From assembly GCF_008711285.1 (NCBI RefSeq), contig NZ_VXDC01000001.1:434001-498000 (forward strand): a stretch of 64,000 nucleotides of DNA. The letters run 5' to 3'. The position numbers were made by a program, and so were the translations under genes. Under the pieces are notes generated by a model. It ran no database searches, had not been told where the DNA came from, and saw nothing but the letters and a program-made list of their open reading frames with translations. Below, in pieces: positions 36,821-46,780 of the stretch (positions are counted from its first letter, which is position 1; every line of letters starts with the position of its first letter). This DNA comes from Roseibium aquae (GTDB taxonomy: Bacteria > Pseudomonadota > Alphaproteobacteria > Rhizobiales > Stappiaceae).

Positions 36821-37588
36821 TTACTCGCCGACATCGGTCACATCCGGGGTGGCCCAGGCCAGATGCTGTCCGCCATCCAGCGCGATCATCTGTCCCGTGA
36901 TGCTTGGCGTTTCCCACAAATACCGGACGGTCCGGCCGAAATCGTCGGGTTTTGGCCCGGCCTTCATCAGAACGCCGTCGGTTTGCCTGGCGAATTCGGC
37001 GTCCGTTTGCCGGGGATTTTTGAAGCTGGGCCCGGGGCCGATTCCATTCACCCGTATGTGCGGTGCCAGTGCTTGGGCCATGGTCTGCGTGGCGGTCCAA
37101 AGGGCCGCCTTCGACAAGGTGTAGGACAAAGCCTGGGGCGTCAGTTTCCAGACCCGCTGGTCGATGATGTTCACCACCAGACCCGGAGTGTCCTGCGGCA
37201 GAGCGGCGGCCAGGGCATCGGTAAGAAACACGGGCGCCCTTGCATGGATATGGTAGTGCGCATCGAACAAGGCGGCATCCAGCCGGCCGATGCTGTCATC
37301 TTCAAAGATCGAGGCATTGTTGATGATGACCTGCGGGATGCCGGTTTCGCCCACAATCCGGGTGAACAGTCCCGATAGGGCGTCCGTGTTGGTCAGATCC
37401 GCTTTCACAACCTTTGCGGAGCGGGCGCCAAGGCGGACCGCCTCGCTTGAAAGGTTCTCAGCCGCCCCGATGTTGTTGTGGGTATGCAGCGCCAGACCCC
37501 ATCCGTGCGCGGCCAGATCGTGTGCCAGTGCCGTCCCGATCCGGCTCGTTGCGCCGGTGATCAGCGCAAGAGGTGTTGCCTGCCCCAT
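36821..37588 (-). CDS. SDR family oxidoreductase, pteridine-reductase-like
   Basis: The 255-residue protein has the Rossmann motif TGATSRIG, NNAS, the active-site YTLSKAA (Tyr-x3-Lys), and the C-terminal GQMIALDGGQHLAW. The overall pattern, including LHTHNN after the second strand, is closest to FolM/PTR1-type dihydropterin reductases, but this is an inference. The ATG at 37588 follows GGGAAG; the frame stays open upstream without family resemblance. It lies just upstream of uvrC on the same strand. Confidence 0.82.
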   Translation of the reverse strand: MGQATPLALITGATSRIGTALAHDLAAHGWGLALHTHNNIGAAENLSSEAVRLGARSAKVVKADLTNTDALSGLFTRIVGETGIPQVIINNASIFEDDSIGRLDAALFDAHYHIHARAPVFLTDALAAALPQDTPGLVVNIIDQRVWKLTPQALSYTLSKAALWTATQTMAQALAPHIRVNGIGPGPSFKNPRQTDAEFARQTDGVLMKAGPKPDDFGRTVRYLWETPSITGQMIALDGGQHLAWATPDVTDVGE

Positions 37589-37686
37589 AACGTCTTCCCG
37601 TTTGTCTTGATTGTTCCGTGTTGGCATCCGGCGCTTACGCCAATTCACGGGCAACGGATCTTCGGGAGCCGCGGTGTTTCCTGGTG

Positions 37687-38679
37687 TCAGGCCGCTGTCG
37701 TGCCGAACATGTAAACCGCATAGACATACGCGCAATAAGCCCCGACAAAGACGACGCCAGCGGTCCTGTTCAAGGTTACGCGGTACGCGGCCAGTCCCAG
37801 CAGCAGAACAGCGCAGCCCAGCATGACCCATATATCGAGCTTGAGGATCTCGGCGGGAACATCGATCGGCACAACAGCCGTCGTGATCCCGATGATCGCG
37901 AGCAGATTGAAGATATTCGATCCGATCACGTTGCCGATTGCAACAGCGCCGTGCTGGCGGGCGGCGGCCATAACGGTCGTCGCCAGTTCCGGCAGTGACG
38001 TCCCGACAGCGATGACTGTCAGGGCGATGACGGCATCGCTGACGCCCCAGTCACGGGCAACCGCAATTGCCCCTTCGATCGTGAAGTGCGCGCCCAGCGG
38101 GAGGCCAATCAGACCGATCACGATATAGACGATGGCGATCCAGATTGCGTCCGGCACGCCTTCGACGTCTTCAAGCAGTTCGGCGCCAGCATCCTTTTCT
38201 TCGCCGCTTTGGGCCTTTTGTTCCCTGCGGTGGTTCAAGGCGGTGCGGGCGGAATCCCCAAGAAACAGAGCCAGAAGGGAAAGCAGGATGGCGGCCGCGA
38301 GCCAGCCCAGTGGAGAGAAGAAGCACAGAACAATGAAAACGCCAGTCACCGCGACCATGAAGACGGAATTGCGTGTCGCTCCATCTTCTCCGCAAGGTGT
38401 CGCCGCGATCAGGGCCGGTATTCCGAGAACGAGCAGAACGTTTGCGATGTTCGATCCAACGACATTGCCAATTGCGATGCCGCCCGCGTTTTCCAGCGCC
38501 GCCTGCAGGGAAATCACCAGTTCCGGCGCTGATGTGCCGAAGGCGACGATGGTCAACCCGATGACCAGGCTCGGAATTCCCAACCTTTGCGCGACCGCGA
38601 CCGACCCTCTGACAAGAATGTCTCCGGCAATGATCAGGACAACGAGACCGCCGGCAAGGCTCAGATAGGCAAACAACAC
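37687..38679 (-). CDS. Ca2+/cation antiporter (CaCA, YrbG type)
   Basis: The 330-residue membrane protein has the two inverted alpha repeats of the family: TIVAFGTSAPELVISL and TVIAVGTSLPELATTV, each followed by GNVVGSNIANV or GNVIGSNIFNL. It has about ten helices with an acidic cytoplasmic loop in the middle. It exchanges Na+ or H+ for Ca2+. The start is uncertain: a GTG at 38679 gives the normal length, while the frame continues to 38817. Confidence 0.88.
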   Translation of the reverse strand: MLFAYLSLAGGLVVLIIAGDILVRGSVAVAQRLGIPSLVIGLTIVAFGTSAPELVISLQAALENAGGIAIGNVVGSNIANVLLVLGIPALIAATPCGEDGATRNSVFMVAVTGVFIVLCFFSPLGWLAAAILLSLLALFLGDSARTALNHRREQKAQSGEEKDAGAELLEDVEGVPDAIWIAIVYIVIGLIGLPLGAHFTIEGAIAVARDWGVSDAVIALTVIAVGTSLPELATTVMAAARQHGAVAIGNVIGSNIFNLLAIIGITTAVVPIDVPAEILKLDIWVMLGCAVLLLGLAAYRVTLNRTAGVVFVGAYCAYVYAVYMFGTTAA

Positions 38680-38805
38680 GTATGGATTCCGGGGTGGGCC
38701 AATGGGGAGGGTCACAGTTATGTGACTTATGCCCTCACATGGGGTTGCGTGTCTTATACGCAAGAGTTGGCCTTTGGAAAAGCCGGCGATTTTGTGGCAA
38801 GTGTC

Positions 38806-38822
38806 GCAATTTCGCAAATTGC
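38806..38822. promoter_or_regulatory. Inverted repeat upstream of the outer-membrane protein gene
   Basis: GCAATTT-CGC-AAATTGC is a perfect 7-bp inverted repeat in the divergent region between the antiporter gene and the outer-membrane protein gene, about 180 bases before the latter. It may be an operator. Confidence 0.35.
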
Positions 38823-39001
38823 AAGGCTCTGAAACGCATCGTTTACAGTGTCAGATTTCGGTCAAAATCCATCACGAAATCACCCAATTGCGCCAACCAA
38901 TCTGCCACAAATCAGGACCATATCAGGTTTGGGGAGCGTGGGGACGCCCGGCATTCGGACGTCTGCACGTGGGTTAGTCCTATCAACCTGGAGTATCTTT
39001 C

Positions 39002-39676
39002 ATGAAGCGTCTCGTAAGTGCAGGCCTCGCTGTTGCCACGTTGACCGGTGCCGCTCTTCCTGCGTTTGCGGCCGATCTTCCTCAGGCGGTCCAACCTGCG
39101 CCAAGCTATGAACCCGCAGCGGTGCCCTCCGGCCGGTTCGATTGGACGGGGGCCTATGTCGGTGGAAATGTCGGTTGGATCTGGGGGCAATTCGATAACC
39201 GGTTTAACGGTGCCAGCTTCGACCGGAACACGAACGGCGTCACCGGCGGCTTCCATGCCGGCTACAACTACGCCATCACGCCCAACATCGTGACGGGCCT
39301 GGAAGCCGATTTTCAATGGTCGGACCTTTATACCCGCGGCACCGTCGGTGGTGTCAGCACGTCGCTCAATTCCGGCTGGAACTCGTCATTCCGCGGGCGC
39401 GTCGGCTATGCGTTTGACCGGTTCTTGGTATACGGAACCGGTGGTCTGGCGATTGCCAGCGTCCAGGCCAACGCGGGCGGGTTCACCGATAATGCCACCG
39501 CGCTGGGCTGGACGACCGGCGCCGGTCTCGAAGGAGCCATCACCGACAATGTCACGGCACGTGTCGAGTATCTTTATCAGGATTTCGGCCGGGAAAGCTT
39601 CACGCTTGGCGGCAACTCGGTGCGTTCCGATCTGGACAGTTCGACCGTCCGTTTCGGTGTGAGCTACAAATTCTAG
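39002..39676 (+). CDS. Outer-membrane beta-barrel protein (Omp25/Omp31 type)
   Basis: The 224-residue protein has a signal peptide (1-23, ending PAFA-ADL). A short PA-rich segment follows, then an eight-stranded barrel pattern: FDWTGAYVGGNVGWIWGQF, VTGGFHAGYNY, GLEADFQWSD, RGRVGYAFDRFLVYGTGGLA, ARVEYLYQDFG and the terminal VRFGVSYKF with C-terminal Phe for BAM recognition. It matches the Brucella/Rhizobium Omp25/31 group. It is monocistronic, with a terminator 28 bases after the stop. Confidence 0.93.
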   Translation: MKRLVSAGLAVATLTGAALPAFAADLPQAVQPAPSYEPAAVPSGRFDWTGAYVGGNVGWIWGQFDNRFNGASFDRNTNGVTGGFHAGYNYAITPNIVTGLEADFQWSDLYTRGTVGGVSTSLNSGWNSSFRGRVGYAFDRFLVYGTGGLAIASVQANAGGFTDNATALGWTTGAGLEGAITDNVTARVEYLYQDFGRESFTLGGNSVRSDLDSSTVRFGVSYKF

Positions 39677-39703
39677 AAATCCGGTCCAATCAAGGATCAA
39701 TGA

Positions 39704-39735
39704 CAACCCGGCCCGCGTGCCGGGTTGTTGATTTT
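39704..39735 (+). terminator. Intrinsic terminator of the outer-membrane protein gene
   Basis: The 9-bp stem CAACCCGGC / GCCGGGTTG with a 6-base loop is followed by TTGATTTT. Confidence 0.85.
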
Positions 39736-39884
39736 CCAGGTTCCGATAACCTGTTGAACGGCCCGCCTGAAAAGACGGCCGGCCGGGCGAGGAAGATGGC
39801 AATCCGCGCGGTTGGCGCTATGTTCGGGATATCGGCGCCCGGCATCGCCGCATCGCGCGGATACGTTCGTCTGGAGGAATGCGA

Positions 39885-41396
39885 ATGGGGTTTTTGACGC
39901 GCGGTCTTGTTGGGCTTGCCCTTATCGCGCTCATGGCGGTGTCGGTCGGATACGGTGTGTACCGCGTGGCCGAGGCCGTGACCACGAAGGAAGAGGCGCG
40001 CGGCGCTCCGGCCCGGGAGCGGAGCTATGCCGTTAATGTCGCTCCGCTCCAAGCTCAGACGGTCAGGCCGGTCACCACGGCCTATGGTGAAATCGAAACC
40101 TGGCGCGCATTGCAAATCAGGGCCAGTTCCGAAGGCCGGATCGTTGATATCGCGGGCAAGTTTCGCGATGGGGCGGCTGTGGAGCAGGGCGATCTGCTCT
40201 TGCGGATCGACCCGGCGGTCGCCGAATTCGCCGTACTGGATGCCGAAGCCGCCCTGGCCGATGCCGAATCCCAAAAAGCGGAAGCCGAAGAAGCCATAGT
40301 CGGCGCGGAGCAGGAACTCGTGGCGGCGCGGCGGCAGTTGGAATTGCGGCGCCAAGCGCTGAACCGCCAGACTCAACTTCTTGAGAAGGGCTACGCGACC
40401 ATGGTCCAGGTCGAAAGCGAAGAGCTTTCGGTGGCGGCGCTCGAACAGGCCCTCAACAACCGTCTTCAATCTGTGATCACGGCCCGCAAGAGGATCGAGA
40501 GAATGGATCTGGGTGTCGAGCGGGCCCGGATCGCCCGCGACGAGGCGCGCCGGATCCTGGCGGAAACCACGATTGAAGCCCCCTTTGACGGGTATCTCGA
40601 TCAAGTGGACGCAACCTTGGGCCGGCGGGCCACGCCAAGCGAAGCCTTGGCGTATCTCATCGATCCGGCCGCGCTTGAAGTCCGGTTCAACCTGTCGACC
40701 GATCAGTACGCCCGTTTGCTCGACCCCTCGGGGCAATTGGTGGAAGCCCCGGTATCGGTTTTTCTGGAACTTGGGCCGCGGACAATTGAAGTGGGTGGGC
40801 AGATCGACAGGGTCGCTGCCACCGTTATGGACGGCGGTGCGGGCCGGACCGTGTTCGCCAGTCTCGATGTGGATACGGGCACGGTGTTGCGCCCGGGCGA
40901 TTTCGTCACGATACGGATCGAGGAACCGGCCCTCACCGGGGTCGCCGACATTCCCGCGACCGCGGTCACGGAAGATGGTAGCATCCTGGTCGTCAATGCC
41001 GATTCAAGGCTGGACGAAGACACTGTGACCATCTTGCGCCGGATGGGAAGCCGCTTGATCGTCTCGGATGCGCCGTTCGGGGCGGATATCGTTCTGGAAC
41101 GGCTGCCGCATCTGGGACCCGGGCTCAAGGTCACGTCGAACCCGGTAAACGGGGAAGGAAGACTTCACGACGGCGGCGGCCTGCCTACAGCCCGGCCGGA
41201 AGCTGGTACCGATGGGGGCAAACAGGCTGGGATGGTCGCGCTTGGCCCGGACCGCCGGAAGGCCCTGCGCGATGCCCTTCAAGCCAGCCCGTTGGACGCA
41301 GCCGCAAAGACCGAAATTCTCGATCTTCTGGATGCCCCGATGATGTCCGTGGAAAGCCTTGCCCGCATCGAGGCGCAAATTGGTCAGCGGGGTTAG
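39885..41396 (+). CDS. RND efflux periplasmic adaptor (membrane fusion protein)
   Basis: The 503-residue protein has an N-terminal membrane anchor (about 5-22). A split lipoyl domain (IVDIAGKFRDGAAVEQGDLLLRID, ETTIEAPFDGYLDQVDATLG) flanks a long alpha-helical hairpin, and beta-barrel and membrane-proximal domains follow. The start at 39885 has GGAGGA six bases upstream; an ATG at 39879 overlaps that site. It is longer than usual because of an extra 90-residue tail with a glycine-rich stretch (HDGGGLP) and a helical end. It pairs with the RND gene 47 bases downstream. Confidence 0.9.
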   Translation: MGFLTRGLVGLALIALMAVSVGYGVYRVAEAVTTKEEARGAPARERSYAVNVAPLQAQTVRPVTTAYGEIETWRALQIRASSEGRIVDIAGKFRDGAAVEQGDLLLRIDPAVAEFAVLDAEAALADAESQKAEAEEAIVGAEQELVAARRQLELRRQALNRQTQLLEKGYATMVQVESEELSVAALEQALNNRLQSVITARKRIERMDLGVERARIARDEARRILAETTIEAPFDGYLDQVDATLGRRATPSEALAYLIDPAALEVRFNLSTDQYARLLDPSGQLVEAPVSVFLELGPRTIEVGGQIDRVAATVMDGGAGRTVFASLDVDTGTVLRPGDFVTIRIEEPALTGVADIPATAVTEDGSILVVNADSRLDEDTVTILRRMGSRLIVSDAPFGADIVLERLPHLGPGLKVTSNPVNGEGRLHDGGGLPTARPEAGTDGGKQAGMVALGPDRRKALRDALQASPLDAAAKTEILDLLDAPMMSVESLARIEAQIGQRG

Positions 41397-41443
41397 ACAA
41401 ACATGTGGTGTCGTGTCCTGATCCTCGCGGGCGGAAGCGTGTG

Positions 41444-44400
41444 ATGATGCCGTCGCCCGGTGGTCAAAGGTTTTCGTCTCTGCTCGACTATATGGTCCGG
41501 CACCGGACGGCGGCCAATCTGTTGCTCGCTCTCATGCTCCTGGGCGGTATCGCGGCCGGGCTCAATATCCGCACCCAGTACTTTCCCGATTTCGTGCGGG
41601 AAGAGGTGGATGTCACGGTCACGTGGCCGGGGGCGGGACCGGAAGACATGGACAGGGCTATTGTCGAAATCCTGGGACCGCGCCTGCTCGCGGTCAATGG
41701 GGTTACGGAAGCCAGCTCGCGGGCCAGGGAGGGGCGGGCCGATCTCGAAATCGAGTTCGAGGACGGCTGGGACATGAGCCAGGCAACCGACGAGGTGAAG
41801 GCCGCGGTTGACCAGGTTCGAAGCAGTTTGCCCGAGGGCATAGACGAGCCCACTGTCCGCCGCTCGGTCTACAGGGACAGGGTCACCAATGTGGTGTTTT
41901 ATGGTCCGGTCGCCGTGGATCAGCTTGCCCAGTTTGCGGAGGAGCTGCAAACGCGCCTGTTCCGGGCCGGCATCACGCAGGTGACGATCACCGGAACAGC
42001 CGATCCGCTCATGCGGATCGACGTTCCGGAGGTCATGCTCATCCGCCATGATCTGACCTTGCGCGATATCGCCGATGCCGTCCGGGGGGACATGGAATCC
42101 CTGCCCGCCGGCGACGTCGGCGCCAGCGGCACCCGTTTGCGCACGGGTATCAACCGCAGAAGCGAAAGGGATCTTGGAGATATCGTTGTCAAGGCTCAGG
42201 CCGACGGCGACAAGCTGCACATACGGGATATTGCCCGGATTGACACGGAGGGCGTTGAAAGCGGCCGCGCCTATTACCACAAGGGTCTTCCCGCGGTGCT
42301 CCTGCGCGTGGATCGGGACGCGGACGGCGATACGATCGGGATCCAAAGGCAAGTGGAGACCATCGTTGCCGGCCTGCAAGAGACCCTGCCGGAAGGTGTC
42401 GTCGTTCAGCTTACCCAGACGCGCTCGCAAAACATCATCGACCGGCTCGATATCCTGATCGAGAACGGGCTTTGGGGGCTGGTGCTGGTTCTGGCCTTCC
42501 TGTTCCTGTTTTTGTCGGCGCGCACCGCGTTTTGGGTCGCGGCGGGGATTCCGGTCGCCATGGCCGCCACAATCGGCATGATGTATCTCGGCGGACTGAC
42601 CTTGAACATGGTCTCGCTGTTCGCCCTCATCATTTGCTTGGGGATCGTGGTTGACGATGCCATCGTGGTGGGGGAGCACGCAGATGCCCTGGCCCGCAAG
42701 GGGTATTCGCCGACCGATGCGGCCAGCCTTGCCGCCAGACGAATGACGGTCCCGGTCTTCAGCGCCTCGATCACCACCGTGATCGCATTCGCCGGACTGG
42801 TGTTGGTGGACGGATGGTTCGGACGGTTGATTTCCGATATTCCCTTCACGGTCGCGGCGGTTCTCGTCGCCAGTCTGATAGAGTCGTTTCTCATCTTGCC
42901 GGCTCACATGCGCCACGCGTTGCAGGCGGGCCAGAAGGAACGCTGGTACGACTGGCCCAACCGGCAATTCAATAAGGGCTTCCGCTGGTTTCGCGAGACA
43001 GTGTTTCGCCGCTTCATCGCGCTTGTCGTGCAGGGACGCTACCCCGCCCTGGGGCTGGCCGTCATGGCGCTGCTGGTGTCGCTGAGCCTGTTCCTCGATG
43101 GCACGGTCAAATGGCGGTTTTTCAACTCCCCCGAACGCGGGGTGATCGCGGCCAACATCGCCATGATGCCCGGAGCCACCCGCGCGGACACACGGGCGAT
43201 GGTGGCGGAGATGGAGCGGGCGCTCGAGGTTGTGAACCAACGCTTTGCAGAAGAGCACGGGTTGGCCCCGGTCAAATTCGCTCTTGCAACGGTGGGGGAT
43301 ACGGCTGGCCGCGGTTTGCAGGTCGCTGACAGCAAGGATGTGGACCAGCTTGGCGGGTTGTCGATCGAGTTGATCGATCCTGATCTGCGGCCTTATTCAG
43401 CCTTCGAGTTTATAGGGGAATGGCGGAAGGAGATCCGGCGCCCGCCGATGCTTGAAACCTTGGCCCTGCGCGGCGAACGGTCCGGTGGCGGCGGGGATGC
43501 GATTGACGTGCGTCTTTACGGGGCCACAACGGAACAGCTCAAGGCGGCCGCCGAAACCCTGAAACAGGGCCTTTCCCAGCTTCCGGGCGTGAGTGCCCTG
43601 GAAGACACGATGGCCTTCGACAAGCCGGAACTCACGCTGGAACTGACCCCGAAGGGTGACGCGCTGGGCTTTACCACCCAGGATGTGGCCCAGGTATTGC
43701 GCGACCGTCTGGAGGGGATCGAGGTCGCTGAATTCCCGGTCGGACGTCGGACGGCAACGGTCAAGGTGGGGCTTCCCGAAGAGGCGTTGACCCCCGCTTT
43801 CGTGCGGGAGACCTTGATCCGGGGGCCATCGGGCGCCTATGTCGCGCTGGGCGAAATCGTCACAATCACGAGCAGTTTTGGATTCGCGTCGATCATCCGG
43901 GAAAACGGCTTGCGGACCTTGCGCGTCTCCGGGGACGTGGCCCAGGAAGATCCGGATGCGGCCAGCTTCGTGCGAACCGTTCTGGAAACCGAATTGCTGC
44001 CTCAATTGGCCGCGCAGTTCGACGTGCAAAGCGAACTGGCCGGGCTGGCCGAGCAGGAGGACACGTTTCTCACGGAAGCCTCTCTCGGGTTCATGTTGTG
44101 CCTTGCGGGTATCTATCTCACATTGTGCTGGGTGTTTGCATCCTGGACCCGTCCGCTGGTGATCATGGTGATCATCCCCTTCGGCATGATCGGCATGATC
44201 TGGGGCCACTATCTGCATGGCATTCCCCTCTCCATGTTCTCGATCGTCGGCTTCATCGGCATGGCGGGGATCATCATCAACGATTCCATCGTGCTCGTTA
44301 CAACGATTGATGGCCATGCCGAGCGCCGGCCTTTTCACGAGGCGTTGATCGATGGTGTTTGCGACCGATTCCGGGCGGTGGTTCTAACCAGTGCAACGAC

Positions 44401-44635
44401 CGTTTTCGGTCTGGCGCCACTGCTGTTCGAGACAAGCCGTCAGGCCCAGTTTCTTCTGCCGACGGTGGTCACGCTCGCCTATGGCCTTGGCGTCGGTCTG
44501 TTTATTGTCTTGCTCGTGACGCCGGCGCTCCTGGCCGTGCAGCAGGATTTCGGAAAATCGGTCGCCTCCGGGCGCCGGCTGGCCAGCCACGGTAGGCGCC
44601 GCCGCCGGCCTTTGGGCCGGGTTGCGGAGCGTTAA
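41444..44635 (+). CDS. RND efflux pump permease (HAE1-like)
   Basis: The 1063-residue protein has 12 predicted helices and two large periplasmic loops. The proton-relay Asp-Asp of helix 4 is in LGIVVDDAIVVGEHADALA, and the N-terminal AANLLLALMLLGG and TVTWPGAGPEDMDRAI segments are typical. It should expel drugs, dyes or lipids using proton motive force with the adaptor. Start codons GTG 41441, ATG 41444 and ATG 41447 are all possible; GGAAG is spaced best for 41444. No outer-membrane channel or TetR gene is adjacent, so it probably uses a TolC coded elsewhere. Confidence 0.92.
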   Translation: MMPSPGGQRFSSLLDYMVRHRTAANLLLALMLLGGIAAGLNIRTQYFPDFVREEVDVTVTWPGAGPEDMDRAIVEILGPRLLAVNGVTEASSRAREGRADLEIEFEDGWDMSQATDEVKAAVDQVRSSLPEGIDEPTVRRSVYRDRVTNVVFYGPVAVDQLAQFAEELQTRLFRAGITQVTITGTADPLMRIDVPEVMLIRHDLTLRDIADAVRGDMESLPAGDVGASGTRLRTGINRRSERDLGDIVVKAQADGDKLHIRDIARIDTEGVESGRAYYHKGLPAVLLRVDRDADGDTIGIQRQVETIVAGLQETLPEGVVVQLTQTRSQNIIDRLDILIENGLWGLVLVLAFLFLFLSARTAFWVAAGIPVAMAATIGMMYLGGLTLNMVSLFALIICLGIVVDDAIVVGEHADALARKGYSPTDAASLAARRMTVPVFSASITTVIAFAGLVLVDGWFGRLISDIPFTVAAVLVASLIESFLILPAHMRHALQAGQKERWYDWPNRQFNKGFRWFRETVFRRFIALVVQGRYPALGLAVMALLVSLSLFLDGTVKWRFFNSPERGVIAANIAMMPGATRADTRAMVAEMERALEVVNQRFAEEHGLAPVKFALATVGDTAGRGLQVADSKDVDQLGGLSIELIDPDLRPYSAFEFIGEWRKEIRRPPMLETLALRGERSGGGGDAIDVRLYGATTEQLKAAAETLKQGLSQLPGVSALEDTMAFDKPELTLELTPKGDALGFTTQDVAQVLRDRLEGIEVAEFPVGRRTATVKVGLPEEALTPAFVRETLIRGPSGAYVALGEIVTITSSFGFASIIRENGLRTLRVSGDVAQEDPDAASFVRTVLETELLPQLAAQFDVQSELAGLAEQEDTFLTEASLGFMLCLAGIYLTLCWVFASWTRPLVIMVIIPFGMIGMIWGHYLHGIPLSMFSIVGFIGMAGIIINDSIVLVTTIDGHAERRPFHEALIDGVCDRFRAVVLTSATTVFGLAPLLFETSRQAQFLLPTVVTLAYGLGVGLFIVLLVTPALLAVQQDFGKSVASGRRLASHGRRRRRPLGRVAER

Positions 44636-44639
44636 CCCT

Positions 44640-45287
44640 TTAACGCAGGGGGACGGCAGTGTCCGGAACCGGCGCGGGCGCCAGCTTGGTTGCCGCAAAG
44701 GCTGGAATTGCGGCTTCGAAAGCATCGACCCAGGCCGCCAGCTGCGGGTGCATTTCCCGCCATTCACCGGCAAACCGAAGGTCCAGATAGCCGAGCGCAC
44801 AGGCCAGCGCGATGGTGCCCGCATCCGCATCGGACGGCTTTGTGACATCCTTGGGAGCCTGTTTCTCCAGGCTTTCCAAGGCGCGTTCAATTTTTGAGGC
44901 TTGGTAATCCATCCAGTCGTCAAACCGGTACTGGGCCGGGCGGAAGCGCTTTTCGTACACCTGAAGGATGCCTGCATCCATGATCCCGTCGGCCAGGGCC
45001 TGAAGGCGCAGGACTGGAAAGCGTGTGTCTCCGGCAGGCAGGAGCCGGCCGCCGCCAGCCAGGTGGTCAAGGTATTCGACGATCACGCGGCTGTCGAAAA
45101 GGACCGTGCCATCGTCCAGCACCAGAGCCGGTATCTTGCCGAGGGGGTTTTGGTTCCGAAGGCTGTCCGCCGGATCGGCTGTATTGGCTTCTTCGATCGC
45201 AATCTGGCCTTTGAGGTCCAAAAGCTCCGCCGCGATCTTGACTTTCCGGCCGAAGGGCGAGGCGGGAGACGAACGCAGGACGGGCAT
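44640..45287 (-). CDS. Glutathione S-transferase family protein
   Basis: The 215-residue protein has an N-terminal thioredoxin-like domain (LRSSPASPFGRKVKIAAELL, NPLGKIPALVLDDGTVLFDS with the cis-Pro and the ES/DS glutathione-binding pair) and an alpha-helical C-terminal domain. The serine-rich SSPASPFGRKV active site is of the type seen in bacterial GSTs of unclear substrate. AAGGAG lies eight bases before the ATG at 45287. The 3' ends of this gene and the RND gene nearly touch. Confidence 0.87.
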   Translation of the reverse strand: MPVLRSSPASPFGRKVKIAAELLDLKGQIAIEEANTADPADSLRNQNPLGKIPALVLDDGTVLFDSRVIVEYLDHLAGGGRLLPAGDTRFPVLRLQALADGIMDAGILQVYEKRFRPAQYRFDDWMDYQASKIERALESLEKQAPKDVTKPSDADAGTIALACALGYLDLRFAGEWREMHPQLAAWVDAFEAAIPAFAATKLAPAPVPDTAVPLR

Positions 45288-45393
45288 GGAACACTCCTTC
45301 AAGAACCTGGAACATTGACGGTGGACGCTGCCGCGGGACGGCAGCAGGAGGCGGGCACTCGCGGTTTGCGGCGACTTGGCGGGGCGGTGCGGA

Positions 45394-45825
45394 TCACCTT
45401 GGCCGGGTCGTGCTGCAGTAGCTGCCATAGACCCGCCACTTGTCCAGAGGGGCGAGGCAGGCTTCAACCGCCCAACTCAGGCCGACAAAGCCGCCATGCT
45501 CGGTCAGCTTGTAGTGGACGGAATGGGTCGACCCGTCCGAAAGGCTCGCCGTGCCACGGCAAAAGCGTCGGGCCAGGGGACTGATCTGGTTTTCCTGGAA
45601 GGCAACCTCCCGCACGCCGTCAATCGCCGTGATGGTCCGGCCTCCTGCGTAGTCGGTCCTTGCCCGCGCCAGGGTGCCTGCCACCGCGGCCTGCACCGAG
45701 GCGGACTCGCAGGATGGGGGCCTTGGCGCCTTGTTCCAGGAAAAATAGGCCCGGTTCTCGGTTGCGTATGCGGCGGGGATTGCGAGTGCAAACCCAAGCA
45801 GTCCGGTCGAAAGAAGGCGCGCCAT
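45394..45825 (-). CDS. Small secreted protein, unknown function
   Basis: The 143-residue product begins with a signal peptide (MARLLSTGLLGFALAIPAAYA, 21 residues). The mature part has about four cysteines that could form disulfides (SCESAS, RFCRGTAS, EACLAPL, GSYCSTT). I do not recognise a family; SDGSTHSVHYKLTEHGG suggests a small beta domain. No strong ribosome-binding site precedes the ATG at 45825. The frame extends upstream to 45927 in poorer sequence. Confidence 0.6.
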   Translation of the reverse strand: MARLLSTGLLGFALAIPAAYATENRAYFSWNKAPRPPSCESASVQAAVAGTLARARTDYAGGRTITAIDGVREVAFQENQISPLARRFCRGTASLSDGSTHSVHYKLTEHGGFVGLSWAVEACLAPLDKWRVYGSYCSTTRPR

Positions 45826-45931
45826 GGTCACTAGATTGGTCTCCGGACGGAACGGTTGTTCCCAGACCTTGCGGGACGGGGTGGCGAAGGTCAAGTCCTT
45901 GCATGGGAGCCGGTTTTGCCATGCCACCGGA

Positions 45932-46780
45932 TCACTCGCCGATCACGGTCTCCACAGCCCAGCCAGCTCCGGGGCCTTGGCGCAAGACCTTGGCGAACCA
46001 GGGAAGGATGGTCCGCATCTCCTCCGCCAGAAGAAAAGGCGGATTGATGACGGTCATCCCGGAACCCAGCATGACGGTATCCGGCCCGCTCTGCCCGACC
46101 TTCAGTTCGAGGCCCAGGACATCGCGCAGGCCGGCTTCGCTGAAGGAGGCGTGCATGCGATCGACCGCCTTGCGGTTTTTCAGCGGGTACCAAAGCGCAT
46201 ACGTTCCTTTGGCCCATTTCTTGTGGGCTTTGACAAGGGCGTTTGTCATCCGGTCAAACTCATCGCTGACCTCGTATGCCGGATCGATCAGAACGAGGCC
46301 GCGTTTTTCTTTTGGGGGAACAAACCCGCCCAAGCCCATCCAGCCGTCCAGATGAATGGTCTTGACCTGGTGGTCTCCGCCAAAACGCCTCGCAAGGATC
46401 TTGAAATCATCCGGATGCAATTCCGTCAGTGTCAGCCGGTCGTTCGGCCGCATCAATGCCCGGGCAAGGCATGGCGACCCCGGATAGAAGGTGAGGTCCG
46501 ATCCCGGATTGAGTTGGCGCACAGCCTCAAGCCAGGGCTTGAGCAAATCCAGGACGTGAGGAGGCATGTCTTCGGAAAGCACCTTTCCGATCCCGGCAAG
46601 CCACTCTCCGGTCTTTCCGGTTTCTTCGGAAGTCAGATCATAAAGGCCGATCCCGGCATGGGTGTCGAGAATACGGAACCCCTTGTCTTTGCGTTGAAAA
46701 TAAAGGATCAGCCGCGTCAGAACGGCGTGTTTGAGAACATCGCCGATGTTCCCGGCGTGGTAGGCGTGCCGGTAGTTCAC
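45932..46780 (-). CDS. rlmJ: 23S rRNA (adenine(2030)-N6)-methyltransferase
   Basis: The 282-residue protein starts MNYRHAYHAGNIGDVLKHAV, which is the RlmJ signature. It has DTHAGIGLYDL as motif I and LVLIDPAYEVSDEF as the catalytic DPxY motif. It methylates A2030 of 23S rRNA. The start overlaps the upstream GNAT gene by ATGA (46777-46780). Confidence 0.94.
   Translation of the reverse strand: MNYRHAYHAGNIGDVLKHAVLTRLILYFQRKDKGFRILDTHAGIGLYDLTSEETGKTGEWLAGIGKVLSEDMPPHVLDLLKPWLEAVRQLNPGSDLTFYPGSPCLARALMRPNDRLTLTELHPDDFKILARRFGGDHQVKTIHLDGWMGLGGFVPPKEKRGLVLIDPAYEVSDEFDRMTNALVKAHKKWAKGTYALWYPLKNRKAVDRMHASFSEAGLRDVLGLELKVGQSGPDTVMLGSGMTVINPPFLLAEEMRTILPWFAKVLRQGPGAGWAVETVIGE

Noticed and set aside
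41393..43258. 621-codon minus-strand frame
   Set aside because: It is antisense to the RND permease and has no recognisable domain; long antisense frames are common in GC-rich DNA.
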